NCBI GenBank assembly: GCA_016744595.1
Contig: JADGEB010000013.1
Location: 1-64,000, forward strand
Length of the DNA: 64,000 nucleotides
Direction: 5' to 3'
Source of the DNA: Desulfuromusa sp.
Lineage (GTDB): Bacteria > Desulfobacterota > Desulfuromonadia > Desulfuromonadales > Geopsychrobacteraceae
Shown here: positions 26,352 to 35,670 of the stretch, in pieces
How the letters are laid out: every line of letters starts with the position of its first letter
Numbering within the stretch: position 1 is the first letter of the stretch
Made by a program: the position numbers and the translations under genes
The notes under the pieces: model-generated
What the model was told of the DNA's origin: nothing
What the model saw: the letters and a program-made list of their open reading frames with translations, nothing else
Database searches by the model: none

Positions 26352-26477
26352 ATGTTTCGTTTGATGATTTTACTCATTAGTATTGTTTGGGCATCGTTAA
26401 TGCTGATTTCCTGGAGTGGGGCAACCCCACCTGTGGAGAGTTCAGATATCGAAGTGTCCACCTCAATCCGCTCCTGA
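26352..26477 (+). CDS. possible small membrane or exported peptide (41 aa)
   Basis: A candidate only. In the 235-base gap between two reverse-strand genes, a forward frame encodes 41 residues: a 20-residue hydrophobic segment (MILLISIVWASLMLISWSGA) and then a short polar tail. Its stop codon lies inside a small forward-oriented terminator hairpin, which would be unexplained if nothing were transcribed in this direction. Against it: the ribosome binding site is poor and there is no homologue I recognise. It could instead be a leaderless gene or chance. Confidence 0.3.
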   Translation: MFRLMILLISIVWASLMLISWSGATPPVESSDIEVSTSIRS

Positions 26478-26487
26478 GCGGTTTTTG
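26468..26487 (+). terminator. small forward-oriented intrinsic terminator
   Basis: CCGCTC-CT-GAGCGG followed by TTTTT. The stem is only 6 bp with a tight loop. The T-tract is on the forward side, although the annotated neighbours on both sides are reverse-strand genes. Confidence 0.45.
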
Positions 26488-26523
26488 GTAAGATCCATCT
26501 CCGCTACTGTGGAGCGTACGCCC

Positions 26524-27441
26524 CTACTCCTTGTATTTGTCTCCTTGGTTTGACCCACGTCGTTCTAATTCATCATCAATGGCATTGAGGACTTCCCACT
26601 TATTTATCGACCAGATTGGTGCCAGCAAGATATCACGTGGGCCATCGCCAGTCAGCCTGTGGATCAACGTTTCTGGAGGCAACCGTTCGATGAAATCAAC
26701 GACCAGTTCAACGTACTCTCCCATTTCCAATATCGGAACCTGACCCTGTTTGTATAATTCACCCAAGGTGGTTCCATTGAGAACATGGAGGAGATGGAGC
26801 TTGATCCCATCAACCTTCAACCGTGCAACCTCATCAGCTGTTGCCAGGATATCTTCGCGATTCTCGCCGGGGAGTCCAAGTATTACATGGGCACAAACGC
26901 GTATGTCTCGCTGCTTGGCACGTTGATAAGCATCGAGAAAACAAGCGTAATCATGTCCGCGTTGTAGATAGTCGAGAGTTTTGTCGTGGATGCTTTGGAG
27001 ACCCAACTCTAGCCATAAGTCGGTTTTCTGGTGATATTCTTCCAGAAGATCTATAACTGGTTCTGGTAGACAATCGGGACGAGTGCCGACTGCTAGCCCG
27101 ACAACATCTTCCACTGCCAGAGCCTGATCGTAGCAGTCACGCAGGTGAGGGACTGGAGCAAAGGTATTGGAAAAGGGTTGAAAATAGGCGATGAACCACT
27201 TGGCGCGGTATTTTCTCCGCATTAACTCTTTTGCACGCTCGACTTGTACCGTGATCGGTTCACTGCGTTCGATTCCAACTGAACCTGAGCCATTGGGATC
27301 ACAGAAGATGCAGCCATGAGCATCGCGCCCGCCTTGACGGTTTGGGCAGCCGAAACCGGCATCAATTGAAATTTTGTGTACTCTCCCACCAAAATGTTTC
27401 TTCAGGTGGGTTGAGTAGAGATTGAACGCTTTTTTTCGCAT
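26524..27441 (-). CDS. TIGR01212/YhcC-type radical SAM protein
   Basis: About 305 residues. The cluster cysteines C32, C44 and C47 form a CX11CX2C motif (GCPNRQGG...GCIFC) rather than the common CX3CX2C, a hallmark of the YhcC/TIGR01212 group. WFIAYFQPFSNTFAP, VVGLAVGTRPDCLPE, WLELGLQS and GVDGIKLHLLHVL-like segments match E. coli YhcC closely. The reaction is not established. I use the ATG at 27441; an upstream in-frame TTG (27477) adds 12 residues without a ribosome binding site or family similarity. Confidence 0.88.
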   Translation of the reverse strand: MRKKAFNLYSTHLKKHFGGRVHKISIDAGFGCPNRQGGRDAHGCIFCDPNGSGSVGIERSEPITVQVERAKELMRRKYRAKWFIAYFQPFSNTFAPVPHLRDCYDQALAVEDVVGLAVGTRPDCLPEPVIDLLEEYHQKTDLWLELGLQSIHDKTLDYLQRGHDYACFLDAYQRAKQRDIRVCAHVILGLPGENREDILATADEVARLKVDGIKLHLLHVLNGTTLGELYKQGQVPILEMGEYVELVVDFIERLPPETLIHRLTGDGPRDILLAPIWSINKWEVLNAIDDELERRGSNQGDKYKE

Positions 27442-27614
27442 GGGCGGGACTATGCCAGTTGCTGGGCAGCAGGGCAAGTGACTTTATCATGGGGCAGCAT
27501 CAACTGTGCAAAGCTGATATAATTTTATTACTCAACTGACAACTTCTGGCTATAATTATGTTTATAGTTCACTATTAACGACTTGTCGATGACATAGAAG
27601 AAAAAGGAAATAGA

Positions 27615-29756
27615 ATGGCAGCTGTTGCCGCTAAAACTGAAGATACTAATCCCCTTAAAGTTTGTATTCTCTGGCATATGCATCAACCCGACTATCGGGA
27701 TCCGGTGAGTGGGCAGACCCTGCTTCCCTGGACTTGGTTGCACGGAGTGAAGGATTACGGGGAAATGCTGGAGACGATTGTTGAGACCGATGCCAGAGTC
27801 ACGGTCAATCTGGTACCATCCTTGCTGGAGCAACTGGAACGTTATGCAAACGGGGATGATCGAGATCGCTGGTTGGAGTTGCTTTCCCGATCTCCGAAAG
27901 AACTATCTGACCCTGAGCGTCAGTTTATGGTCGAGCAGTTTTTCTCTGTTAACGAAGAAACACAGATTTTTGCTAACCGTCGTTATCATCAACTTTATCA
28001 ACTCCGTGGTATTGGACCCCAGCCCGATGCACAGAGTTTCAGCGAACAAGATCTGCTTGATCTTCAGGTTTGTTTTCTGCTTGCCTGGACAGGTTCTCAT
28101 CTGCGGAGAAAGTCGACTGTTGTGGCTGCTTTGTTACAGCAGGGAGAGTATTTTCACGAAGAGCAAAAACAGCAGTTGTTGATGTGTTGTAACGATGAAT
28201 TGAAACGGGTTATCGGTTTCCATCGCCAATTGGAAGAGACGGGCCAGATCGAAATTTCTGTCACCCCTTATGCCCACCCAATTTTGCCACTGCTCTGCGA
28301 TCTACACACGGCTCAGGAACCCAGCCCCGGGTTGCCACTTCCAGCCGCTGATTTTCGCCACCCAGAAGATGCCCGGTTGCAGGTTCGTGAAGGCTTACGG
28401 ACTGCCGAACGAATTTTTGGTGAGCGCCAACGCGGCATGTGGCCTGCTGAAGGTGGCGTCAGTGCCGATGCGGTAAAGTTGTTGCAAGAAGAGGGCGCCC
28501 TCTGGGCGGCAACGGATGAAGATATTCTGGCACGGAGCCTTGATGGCGGGCTGACAATGCGCAGCAATCTATATAAAATCTATCAATACAATGATTTACC
28601 TTTATTGTTCCGGGATCGTGAGTTGTCTGACCGGATTGGTTTTCTTTACGCTGGATGGGAGACAGCTGAAGCAGTCAATGATTTGATGAGACGGTTGCAA
28701 CGGGTTGCCAGGCAGGCTCCCGGGGGGACTGTGGCGATTATTCTCGATGGTGAAAACTGTTGGGAGCGATATCCTGACAATGGTTATCCGTTCCTGCGTG
28801 ACTTTTACCTTGCTTTACAACAGGATCCACTGCTGGAGATGGCGACGATTCAGGGTGCTTTGGCCAAGAGCCAACCGATTCCCTTGAACCGGTTAGCCGC
28901 AGGATCCTGGATTCGCTCAGACTTTACCACCTGGATTGGGCACCCTGAGGAAAACCGTGCCTGGGAATTATTGCAGCAGACTCGGAAAGGGGTTCTTGGT
29001 GATGAAGTCAATTATGCCCTAGCACATCCTGAAGAGCCGTTAAGTGAACTGGTACGTGAACTTCTGCGGGCAGAAGGAAGTGACTGGTTCTGGTGGTTCG
29101 GTGATGAACACGCGACGGCTCAGGCTGATATATTCGATCGATTATTCAGGCTCCATCTGGAAGGGTTATATCACCTGAAGGGATTGCCTGTCCCAGCGCG
29201 TTTGCATCAGGCAATTAAACCAATACAGAAGAAAGTGGTTGGGTTTGAACCAACGGCCTGTTTTACCCCGCAGATTGATGGCCGAATGGGAGATTATTTT
29301 GAGTGGCTGGCTGCCGGGCGCATTGATCTTGCTGTTGGTGGAGCTATGCATGCCAGCGGAGAAAGTTTGGAGGAGCTATATTATGGCTATGATCAGGAAC
29401 AGCTATATTTCCGTTTTGATCAGCCAAAGTTATTAAAGCACCTCTGCGGCAAGGGGGGCTGTTTCGAAATTCGTTTGATAGTGAAAGAACTTTTTCAGTT
29501 GCGTTACAGTTTTGCCGATGGAACACTCGAAATCTGGTCTGATGGAAAGACAATTAAAGCAGGGATTGGCGTTTGTGGGCAGATTCTGGAATTAGCAATT
29601 CCATTATCCGCATTGCATTTGCAGGTAGGAGATATTGTTAACTTAAGTTGCCATGCCCTGCAAAACAGGCGTGAAAATGGTCGTTGGCCAACAGAAGGAA
29701 ATGCGAGTTTCTGTTTTCGTGGCTCTGTTCTTGATGAAGATAACTGGATTATTTGA
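27615..29756 (+). CDS. glycoside hydrolase family 57 protein
   Basis: A 713-residue retaining GH57 alpha-glucan enzyme. The N-terminal LWHMHQPDYRDP is the family opening. The predicted nucleophile is E279 in MWPAEGGVS, and the acid/base region is DGENCWERY (D378-E384). The C-terminal 200 residues form an additional domain with beta strands, possibly DUF1926/1925-like. Members are alpha-amylases, amylopullulanases, 4-alpha-glucanotransferases or branching enzymes. The neighbouring galT and amylase-glycogen synthase genes argue for storage glucan metabolism. AAGGA before the ATG supports the start. The stop codon is followed directly by a large palindromic repeat. Confidence 0.9.
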   Translation: MAAVAAKTEDTNPLKVCILWHMHQPDYRDPVSGQTLLPWTWLHGVKDYGEMLETIVETDARVTVNLVPSLLEQLERYANGDDRDRWLELLSRSPKELSDPERQFMVEQFFSVNEETQIFANRRYHQLYQLRGIGPQPDAQSFSEQDLLDLQVCFLLAWTGSHLRRKSTVVAALLQQGEYFHEEQKQQLLMCCNDELKRVIGFHRQLEETGQIEISVTPYAHPILPLLCDLHTAQEPSPGLPLPAADFRHPEDARLQVREGLRTAERIFGERQRGMWPAEGGVSADAVKLLQEEGALWAATDEDILARSLDGGLTMRSNLYKIYQYNDLPLLFRDRELSDRIGFLYAGWETAEAVNDLMRRLQRVARQAPGGTVAIILDGENCWERYPDNGYPFLRDFYLALQQDPLLEMATIQGALAKSQPIPLNRLAAGSWIRSDFTTWIGHPEENRAWELLQQTRKGVLGDEVNYALAHPEEPLSELVRELLRAEGSDWFWWFGDEHATAQADIFDRLFRLHLEGLYHLKGLPVPARLHQAIKPIQKKVVGFEPTACFTPQIDGRMGDYFEWLAAGRIDLAVGGAMHASGESLEELYYGYDQEQLYFRFDQPKLLKHLCGKGGCFEIRLIVKELFQLRYSFADGTLEIWSDGKTIKAGIGVCGQILELAIPLSALHLQVGDIVNLSCHALQNRRENGRWPTEGNASFCFRGSVLDEDNWII

Positions 29757-29873
29757 TGGCATCGCGAAAAGTCCGCCCTGCTGTGTTGCAGTATTTTTTC
29801 AGGATTTCGACATACTGATGTATGCCTACACCTCTGAAAAAACACTACGCCTTGCTGGACGAAATTTTGCTTA
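29757..29873. repeat. long imperfect palindrome, dispersed intergenic repeat copy A
   Basis: Begins on the base after the GH57 stop codon. The left arm (GCGAAAAGTCC ... TTTTTTCAG ... CGACATAC) is mirrored by the right arm (GTATGCC ... CTGAAAAAAC ... GGACGAAATTTTGC) around a TGAT centre, giving a roughly 110-base imperfect hairpin. The centre and inner arms match a shorter copy at 49617-49676, and the first bases match those after the proC stop (60118). It probably is a miniature dispersed palindromic element; transcribed, it could also act as a terminator or 3' stabiliser. Confidence 0.65.
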
Positions 29874-29953
29874 ACCATCTATTTTGAATTATTTCAATCT
29901 AACATCACATTTTATGAGTAAATCATTGTTAGGGGCACTGAAAGGATAGAATT

Positions 29954-30991
29954 TTGTCTGAATTTCGTTGGGATCCACTGAAAAATAACTGGGCAATTAT
30001 CGCAAAAGGGCAAAGTCGTCGTCCACAGGATTTTTTACAGCAGCGGGAAAAAATCGAAATATCTTCCTGCCCGTTTTGCAATGAAAATGAAAGTAAGACT
30101 CCGCCGGAAATTTATGCACATCGCCCTGATGGAAGTGGGCCAAACCAGCCCGGTTGGCAAGTCAGAGTTATCCCCAATAAATTTCCTGCTTTGCGTATTG
30201 AAGGAGAACTGGACAACCAGGCCGAGGGACTTTATGACCGGATGAATGGAGTCGGTGCCCATGAGATCATTATTGAAACCCCAGATCACGAGAAATGTTT
30301 GGTGGACTTGTCGGTAGAACAAATTGCTGAAGTGCTCAAAGCTTATCGGGCTCGAATGCTTGATCTACGTAACGACAGCCGTTTTCGTTACATTTTTATA
30401 TTCAAAAATCACGGGATCGAGGCGTCTGCCAATATCCCTCATCCCCATTCTCAATTGATTGCGGTTCCCCTGATTCCACCTCTTGTCGCCACAAAGTTAA
30501 ATAGCTCGCGCGAACATTTCCAGAGGAAGGAACGGTGCCTGATCTGCGATCTGATCAGACAGGAAAAAAACTCGAAGATCAGAGTTGTTCGTGATGATGG
30601 AAATTTCCTTGTTTATGCCCCTTATGCTGCCAGATTTCCGTTTGAGCTGATGATTGCTCCGCAGGAACATAGTCACGATTTCACCCTCCAGACAGATCAA
30701 AAACTACTTCTGTTGGCGGAGACTTTGCGTAATACATTGCAGCGTATGCGAGCAGTGTTGAAAGATCCTCCTTATTCGTTTATTTTGCATAATGCACCGC
30801 CGATGCATTTACGCTGGGGGCGTCCAGACTACTGGGCCTCTTTCCCTTCCGATTATCACTGGCATATTGAGCTGGTACCAAAGTTGACACGGACAGCAGG
30901 TTTTGAATGGGGATCCGGTTTTCATATTAATCCAACCCCTCCAGAAGAAGCCGCTGAGTTTTTACGCTGTGCCGATCTGAGTGGCAATTGA
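29954..30991 (+). CDS. galT: galactose-1-phosphate uridylyltransferase-like protein
   Basis: A 345-residue HIT-superfamily nucleotidyltransferase. One zinc-binding pair is C39/C42 (CPFC), the nucleophilic His is H165 in IPHPHSQ, and the second half repeats a CLIC motif and ends with YHWHIELVPK, as in bacterial GalT. The canonical enzyme swaps UMP between UDP-glucose and galactose 1-phosphate. Next to glucan genes and without galK or galE nearby, it may act on glucose 1-phosphate with another nucleotide, as in ADP-glucose phosphorylases, which share the fold. The start is TTG at 29954, eight bases after AAAGGA. It is followed 32 bases later by the amylase-GlgA fusion. Confidence 0.85.
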   Translation: MSEFRWDPLKNNWAIIAKGQSRRPQDFLQQREKIEISSCPFCNENESKTPPEIYAHRPDGSGPNQPGWQVRVIPNKFPALRIEGELDNQAEGLYDRMNGVGAHEIIIETPDHEKCLVDLSVEQIAEVLKAYRARMLDLRNDSRFRYIFIFKNHGIEASANIPHPHSQLIAVPLIPPLVATKLNSSREHFQRKERCLICDLIRQEKNSKIRVVRDDGNFLVYAPYAARFPFELMIAPQEHSHDFTLQTDQKLLLLAETLRNTLQRMRAVLKDPPYSFILHNAPPMHLRWGRPDYWASFPSDYHWHIELVPKLTRTAGFEWGSGFHINPTPPEEAAEFLRCADLSGN

Positions 30992-31023
30992 TCTTCTAAC
31001 TTTTTATAAAAAGTAGTCCAAAT

Positions 31024-34000
31024 ATGTCGACTGATTTCTCAAAGAAATATTATCCGCTGGGGGTACAGTGCGGTCGCAGAGCCTGGGATGAGGTGGAGTT
31101 GAATCAGCAGTTCAAGAAAGATCCGCTGCCTGAACCAACCTTTTTCAGACATTTGCTGGCAGATTACCTGCACCAATTTTCAAAGACAGCATTGAGTGCA
31201 GCTGAATTGGAACTTCTGGCGACTTTAAATTTAGTGTTACGGAAAATAGCAGATGAATTTCTGCGTACTCGGAACTGCCAAATTCTAAGAAAACAGATTG
31301 TAATCTCCGGACAAACAGTTGACTTGCTGGACATGGAAGGAACCTTTCATGCCTTTGTAAAGTATTTTCCCGTGGCTCCCATTGAGCTGGAGATCACCGA
31401 TGCGGCGCAGATGATTTCATCTCTGGAAGAAGATGAGCAGGTCAAAGAATTGTTGCTTGAAATCATTCTTCTGGCGACTCAAAGTCAAAACCCGGCTCTG
31501 AAGCTGACTCAGGAATTGTTTTTTGCTGAGGAACACAAGTTGCAAAAACTCACCGCTTATCGACAGCAGCTAGAGCGCATTGACCAAGCGCTGCCGGAGA
31601 CGGATGATAATTTTCCTCAGCAGCCACAATCTCTTTTGCGCCGACTACTTGAACCGCTGCAGACGGCTGAGACCCTTTATGACCAGCTCCAATTGTTACG
31701 GAAAACCTGGGCAGGGATATTACCTGCAGAGTTGTTGGATAGAATCTCTTCTGCTTTTGAGCAGTTTGAACAGGAAGGTTTTCAGCCGGATTTTCCGGGA
31801 GAGCCGGAAACGACTCCCCTTGATCCTGCTCTGTTTTTAGATGAAGAATATGCCGATTTCACGGTTGATCTTGACTGGATGCCGCGAACCGTTCTGCTGG
31901 CTAAATCTACTTATGTCTGGCTGGAGCAGTTATCACAAAAATATCGACATCATATTGTTCGGCTCGATCAAATTCCAGATGAAGAGTTGGATGAGCTGGC
32001 AAGTTTTGGATTTACCAGCCTTTGGTTGATTGGAATTTGGGAACGTTCAAAGGCATCACTAAAAGTAAAAAACCAAAGTGGTCAAGTCCAAGTTGCAGCA
32101 TCGGCTTATGCTATTGATGATTACCGGATTGCTGCTGATCTTGGTGGTGACGCTGCTCTGGAAAATTTGCGTTCCCGCTGCCGACAACGTGGTCTCGATC
32201 TGGCCTGTGATGTCGTTACTAACCATACCGGGATAGAGTCTGCCTTGTTGCGTGAACATCCCGATTGGTTTGTCCAGCTTCCACATCCACCCTATCCGGG
32301 GTACCGTTTCAGTGGCTCTGATCTAAGTGAAGACCCCGAATACTCCATGCAGATTGAGGATGGCTATTTTGATCACAGCGAGGCCGCGGTTGTTTGTCGT
32401 TATCAACATCGGCATAGCGGTGAGGTGCGTTTCATTTACCACGGCAATGATGGAACTCATCTGCCTTGGAATGATACGGCTCAATTGAACTATCTGTTGC
32501 CCGAAGTTCGTGAAGCGATGATCAGGCTGGTCATTGATGTCGCAAAGCGCTTTCGGATCATTCGTTTTGATGCTGCTATGACGTTAGCAAAAAAGCATTT
32601 TCAACGTCTCTGGTTCCCATTGCCGGGTGGTGGTGCCGGTGTTCCATCACGCAGTGATCATGCCATCAGTCAGGAAGAGTTTAATCGTCATTTCCCTGTT
32701 GAATTTTGGCGCGAACTGGTTGATCGAATTCAGGTTGAAGCGCCAGATACTTTGTTGGTTGCTGAGGCGTTCTGGTTGATGGAGGGGTATTTTGTTCGTA
32801 CCCTGGGGATGCATCGGGTCTATAACAGCGCTTTCATGAATATGCTGAAAAAGGAAGAAAATGGTAAATATCGGCAGACACTGAAAAATATTCTGGCGTT
32901 TGATCCTGCAATTCTTCAACGTTTCGTCAACTTTATGAGCAATCCGGATGAGAAGCCGGCCATTGACCAGTTTGGTGACGGCGATAAATATTTCTGTATC
33001 GCAACGATGCTGGCGACGATGCCGGGATTACCCATGTTCGGCCATGGTCAAGTTGAAGGACTACACGAAAAGTATGGCATGGAATACTTGACCCCACGGT
33101 GGCAGGAACAACCTGACCGGCAATTGGTTGAGCGGCATGAAAAACAGATTTTTCCTCTACTACGCAAGCGTGCTTTGTTCAGTGGTGCCGAAAAATTTCA
33201 GCTTTACGACTTTATTTCTGCTTATGGAGTTGAAGAGGACGTTTTTGTTTATAGCAATAGCTTGGCAGATCTCAGTGTTCTGATTCTCTGTAACAACTCC
33301 TCAAAACAGATTGTCGGCAAGATTGGTCTCCCCGTCTTGATGGCTGATAAGGAAAGAATAGAATATCACCATGCTTGCGATATAAATGTTTCTGGTAGTT
33401 TTATTTTGATGACGGATCTCAGCAGTGGTTTGCAATTTCTCCAGCCATCAGAAGGATTGCCTTCAGGGGGGAATTTTCAACTTGATCCTTACTGTCATCG
33501 GGTTTTAACAGAGTTTCAAGCTCTTGATGATGAAGATTGTCGTTGGCTGCAACTTTGGCAACGTTATGGTGATAGTGGCCGTAGAGACTTTTTTCTCGAC
33601 CATGCTGCGATCCTGATGGAATCAACACTGGAACCGGTTACAGAATTGCTGAAGATAGCCCGACCCGACCGCGCTAAACGCCAGATAGCACAGCTATTAA
33701 AACAGCTTCGTGCTGTGTCTGCTGCTCCAGTGCTGGCCACGATGGCTCCTGAGCGTTTTCTTGAGATATTGGTACAGATTGTTTATCCGGAGAATGGTTT
33801 GGAAAAACAGTCTTTTCTTGATTTATCTCAGTTGCTGACATCTGAGGCACCGGATTTCAGACAGCAGCTATTCAAGGTTCTGGATCGTTTTTTTAATCAC
33901 CGTCAATTGCGGAGATTACTTGAGTGTAACTATTACGAAACGATTGACTGGTTTGGACAGCAGGAATTTGAAAGACTCTGCCTGGTTATTCTTCATTTCT

Positions 34001-35670
34001 ATATTTTTTCCACAACTGAACCTGCTGACTCAGGTTGCAGTGATTTAAAGAACGAGATCATGGTGTTGCTTGGGCAGTTTAAAAAAACGATTAAACTTGC
34101 AGCAAGTTCAGAATATCGAGTCGATGAATTCCTCCAACGTTTGGATCAAGCTCCAGCAGCCGAAAAGATCATCCCGGTCAAAGGGGAGGAGGGGATGAAA
34201 ATTCTCTTTGTTGCTTCAGAGGCAACTCCCTTTGCCAAGTCTGGCGGTCTGGCAGACGTTGCTGGTTCATTACCGCGAGCATTGCGTCAGTTAGGGCATG
34301 ATGTTCGGGTCATTCTTCCCTGTTATCGAATGGCAGAGCAGGGCGAGACGAAACTTTCCAAAGGGAATCACAGTGTTGAGATAGGATTACCAGAAGCGAC
34401 TTATCGTGCCAGCTTGAAACAGGCGGTATATGACGGTGTGCCGTACTGGTTTATCGATACTCCAGAGTTTTTTGATCGGGAAGAGCTCTATGGAACTGCT
34501 GCGGGCGATTATCCCGATAATGGACTTCGGTTTGGTTTCTTTGCTCGGGCGGTATTGGAGATGAGCAAGAGTCTCGATTTTAAACCGGACTTGATTCATC
34601 TCAACGATTGGCAGGCTAGTCTTGTTCCTGCGTTATTGAAGAGCTGCTATGCCGATCAGGTTTTTTTTGCAAAAACAAAATCCCTGTTAACTATTCATAA
34701 TCTCGGTTATCAGGGGATGTTTTCTCCTGACCTACTCAATACTCTCAATCTACCTCATGAGTTGGGATATCCCGATGCGTTGGAATATTATGGCCGGCTG
34801 TCGATTCTGAAGGGTGGAATCAATTTTGCTGATTTAATCACTACGGTTTCACCGACCTATTGTCATGAAATTCAGATGCCTGAACGAGGGCAGGGGTTTG
34901 ACGGGCTACTTCGTTCACGCAGGAACGTTCTCACTGGGATTATTAACGGTCTGGATCAACGGGTCTGGAACCCGGAAACAGACCGGCATCTGGCAATAAA
35001 TTATTCTGCTACTCAGTTGCGCGGGAAAGGACGCTGTAAAGAAACTGTGCAGCAAGAGTTGGGACTTGAACTGAAAAAGGTAACACCAATGGTCGTCGTT
35101 GTCAGTCGACTTGACTATCAGAAAGGAATCGACCTGATCGAGACTATCTGGCCACAGTTGCTGGAACGGGATATTCAGTTTGTTCTGCTTGGTTCCGGTA
35201 ACCAGCAGGCGATGCAATTCTGGCAGGCACAGCAGGGCAGATATCCGGGGCAGGTGTCGATCAATCTCACCTTCAATGAATCCCTCTCGCATCGGCTATA
35301 TTCTGCTGCCGATATTCTCTTGGTTCCCAGCCTTTACGAACCCTGTGGCTTGACCCAGATGATTGCATTAAACTACGGTGCTTTGCCGGTTGTGCGCCGA
35401 ACCGGCGGCTTGGCAGATACGGTCGTTGATGTGAATGAAAAGCCCAAGTCGGGATACGGTTTTGTCTTTGACAGCTTTGACCCGAAAGAACTGTTGCAGT
35501 CTATTGATCGAGCTTTGGAGCTCTATTCTCATCGGCGGCGGTGGTTGGCTGTGGTTAAGCGGGGAATGAATCAAGATTTCAGTTGGGGAAATTCTGCTGA
35601 ACAATATCAAGATTTGTATCAGCAGGTGTTAGCTGATTTTTTGGATTTAGATGCTATATTTCACTTATGA
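31024..35670 (+). CDS. fusion protein: GH13 alpha-amylase-like domain plus GlgA glycogen synthase
   Basis: A 1548-residue two-enzyme protein. Residues 1-290 are helical and unassigned. Residues about 290-800 are a GH13 barrel: region I CDVVTNHTG (about 396), region II RFDAA with the nucleophile Asp near 516, region III VAEAFW with Glu581. Region IV reads NPD (640-642) where a typical NHD is expected. From residue 1058 it is a complete GT5 glycogen/starch synthase (VASEATPFAKSGGLADVAGS, then SLYEPCGLTQMIALNYG and RRTGGLADTV), which elongates alpha-1,4-glucan from ADP-glucose. An internal ATG with GGGGAGGAGGGG upstream at 34195 could also start a free GlgA. Such fusions are, to my knowledge, present in relatives of Geobacter. 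The ribosome binding site at 31024 is weak. Confidence 0.92.
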   Translation: MSTDFSKKYYPLGVQCGRRAWDEVELNQQFKKDPLPEPTFFRHLLADYLHQFSKTALSAAELELLATLNLVLRKIADEFLRTRNCQILRKQIVISGQTVDLLDMEGTFHAFVKYFPVAPIELEITDAAQMISSLEEDEQVKELLLEIILLATQSQNPALKLTQELFFAEEHKLQKLTAYRQQLERIDQALPETDDNFPQQPQSLLRRLLEPLQTAETLYDQLQLLRKTWAGILPAELLDRISSAFEQFEQEGFQPDFPGEPETTPLDPALFLDEEYADFTVDLDWMPRTVLLAKSTYVWLEQLSQKYRHHIVRLDQIPDEELDELASFGFTSLWLIGIWERSKASLKVKNQSGQVQVAASAYAIDDYRIAADLGGDAALENLRSRCRQRGLDLACDVVTNHTGIESALLREHPDWFVQLPHPPYPGYRFSGSDLSEDPEYSMQIEDGYFDHSEAAVVCRYQHRHSGEVRFIYHGNDGTHLPWNDTAQLNYLLPEVREAMIRLVIDVAKRFRIIRFDAAMTLAKKHFQRLWFPLPGGGAGVPSRSDHAISQEEFNRHFPVEFWRELVDRIQVEAPDTLLVAEAFWLMEGYFVRTLGMHRVYNSAFMNMLKKEENGKYRQTLKNILAFDPAILQRFVNFMSNPDEKPAIDQFGDGDKYFCIATMLATMPGLPMFGHGQVEGLHEKYGMEYLTPRWQEQPDRQLVERHEKQIFPLLRKRALFSGAEKFQLYDFISAYGVEEDVFVYSNSLADLSVLILCNNSSKQIVGKIGLPVLMADKERIEYHHACDINVSGSFILMTDLSSGLQFLQPSEGLPSGGNFQLDPYCHRVLTEFQALDDEDCRWLQLWQRYGDSGRRDFFLDHAAILMESTLEPVTELLKIARPDRAKRQIAQLLKQLRAVSAAPVLATMAPERFLEILVQIVYPENGLEKQSFLDLSQLLTSEAPDFRQQLFKVLDRFFNHRQLRRLLECNYYETIDWFGQQEFERLCLVILHFYIFSTTEPADSGCSDLKNEIMVLLGQFKKTIKLAASSEYRVDEFLQRLDQAPAAEKIIPVKGEEGMKILFVASEATPFAKSGGLADVAGSLPRALRQLGHDVRVILPCYRMAEQGETKLSKGNHSVEIGLPEATYRASLKQAVYDGVPYWFIDTPEFFDREELYGTAAGDYPDNGLRFGFFARAVLEMSKSLDFKPDLIHLNDWQASLVPALLKSCYADQVFFAKTKSLLTIHNLGYQGMFSPDLLNTLNLPHELGYPDALEYYGRLSILKGGINFADLITTVSPTYCHEIQMPERGQGFDGLLRSRRNVLTGIINGLDQRVWNPETDRHLAINYSATQLRGKGRCKETVQQELGLELKKVTPMVVVVSRLDYQKGIDLIETIWPQLLERDIQFVLLGSGNQQAMQFWQAQQGRYPGQVSINLTFNESLSHRLYSAADILLVPSLYEPCGLTQMIALNYGALPVVRRTGGLADTVVDVNEKPKSGYGFVFDSFDPKELLQSIDRALELYSHRRRWLAVVKRGMNQDFSWGNSAEQYQDLYQQVLADFLDLDAIFHL

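Noticed and set aside
27778-28182. 134-codon frame inside the GH57 gene
   Set aside because: Shadow of the real gene in another frame; it lacks its own start signals.
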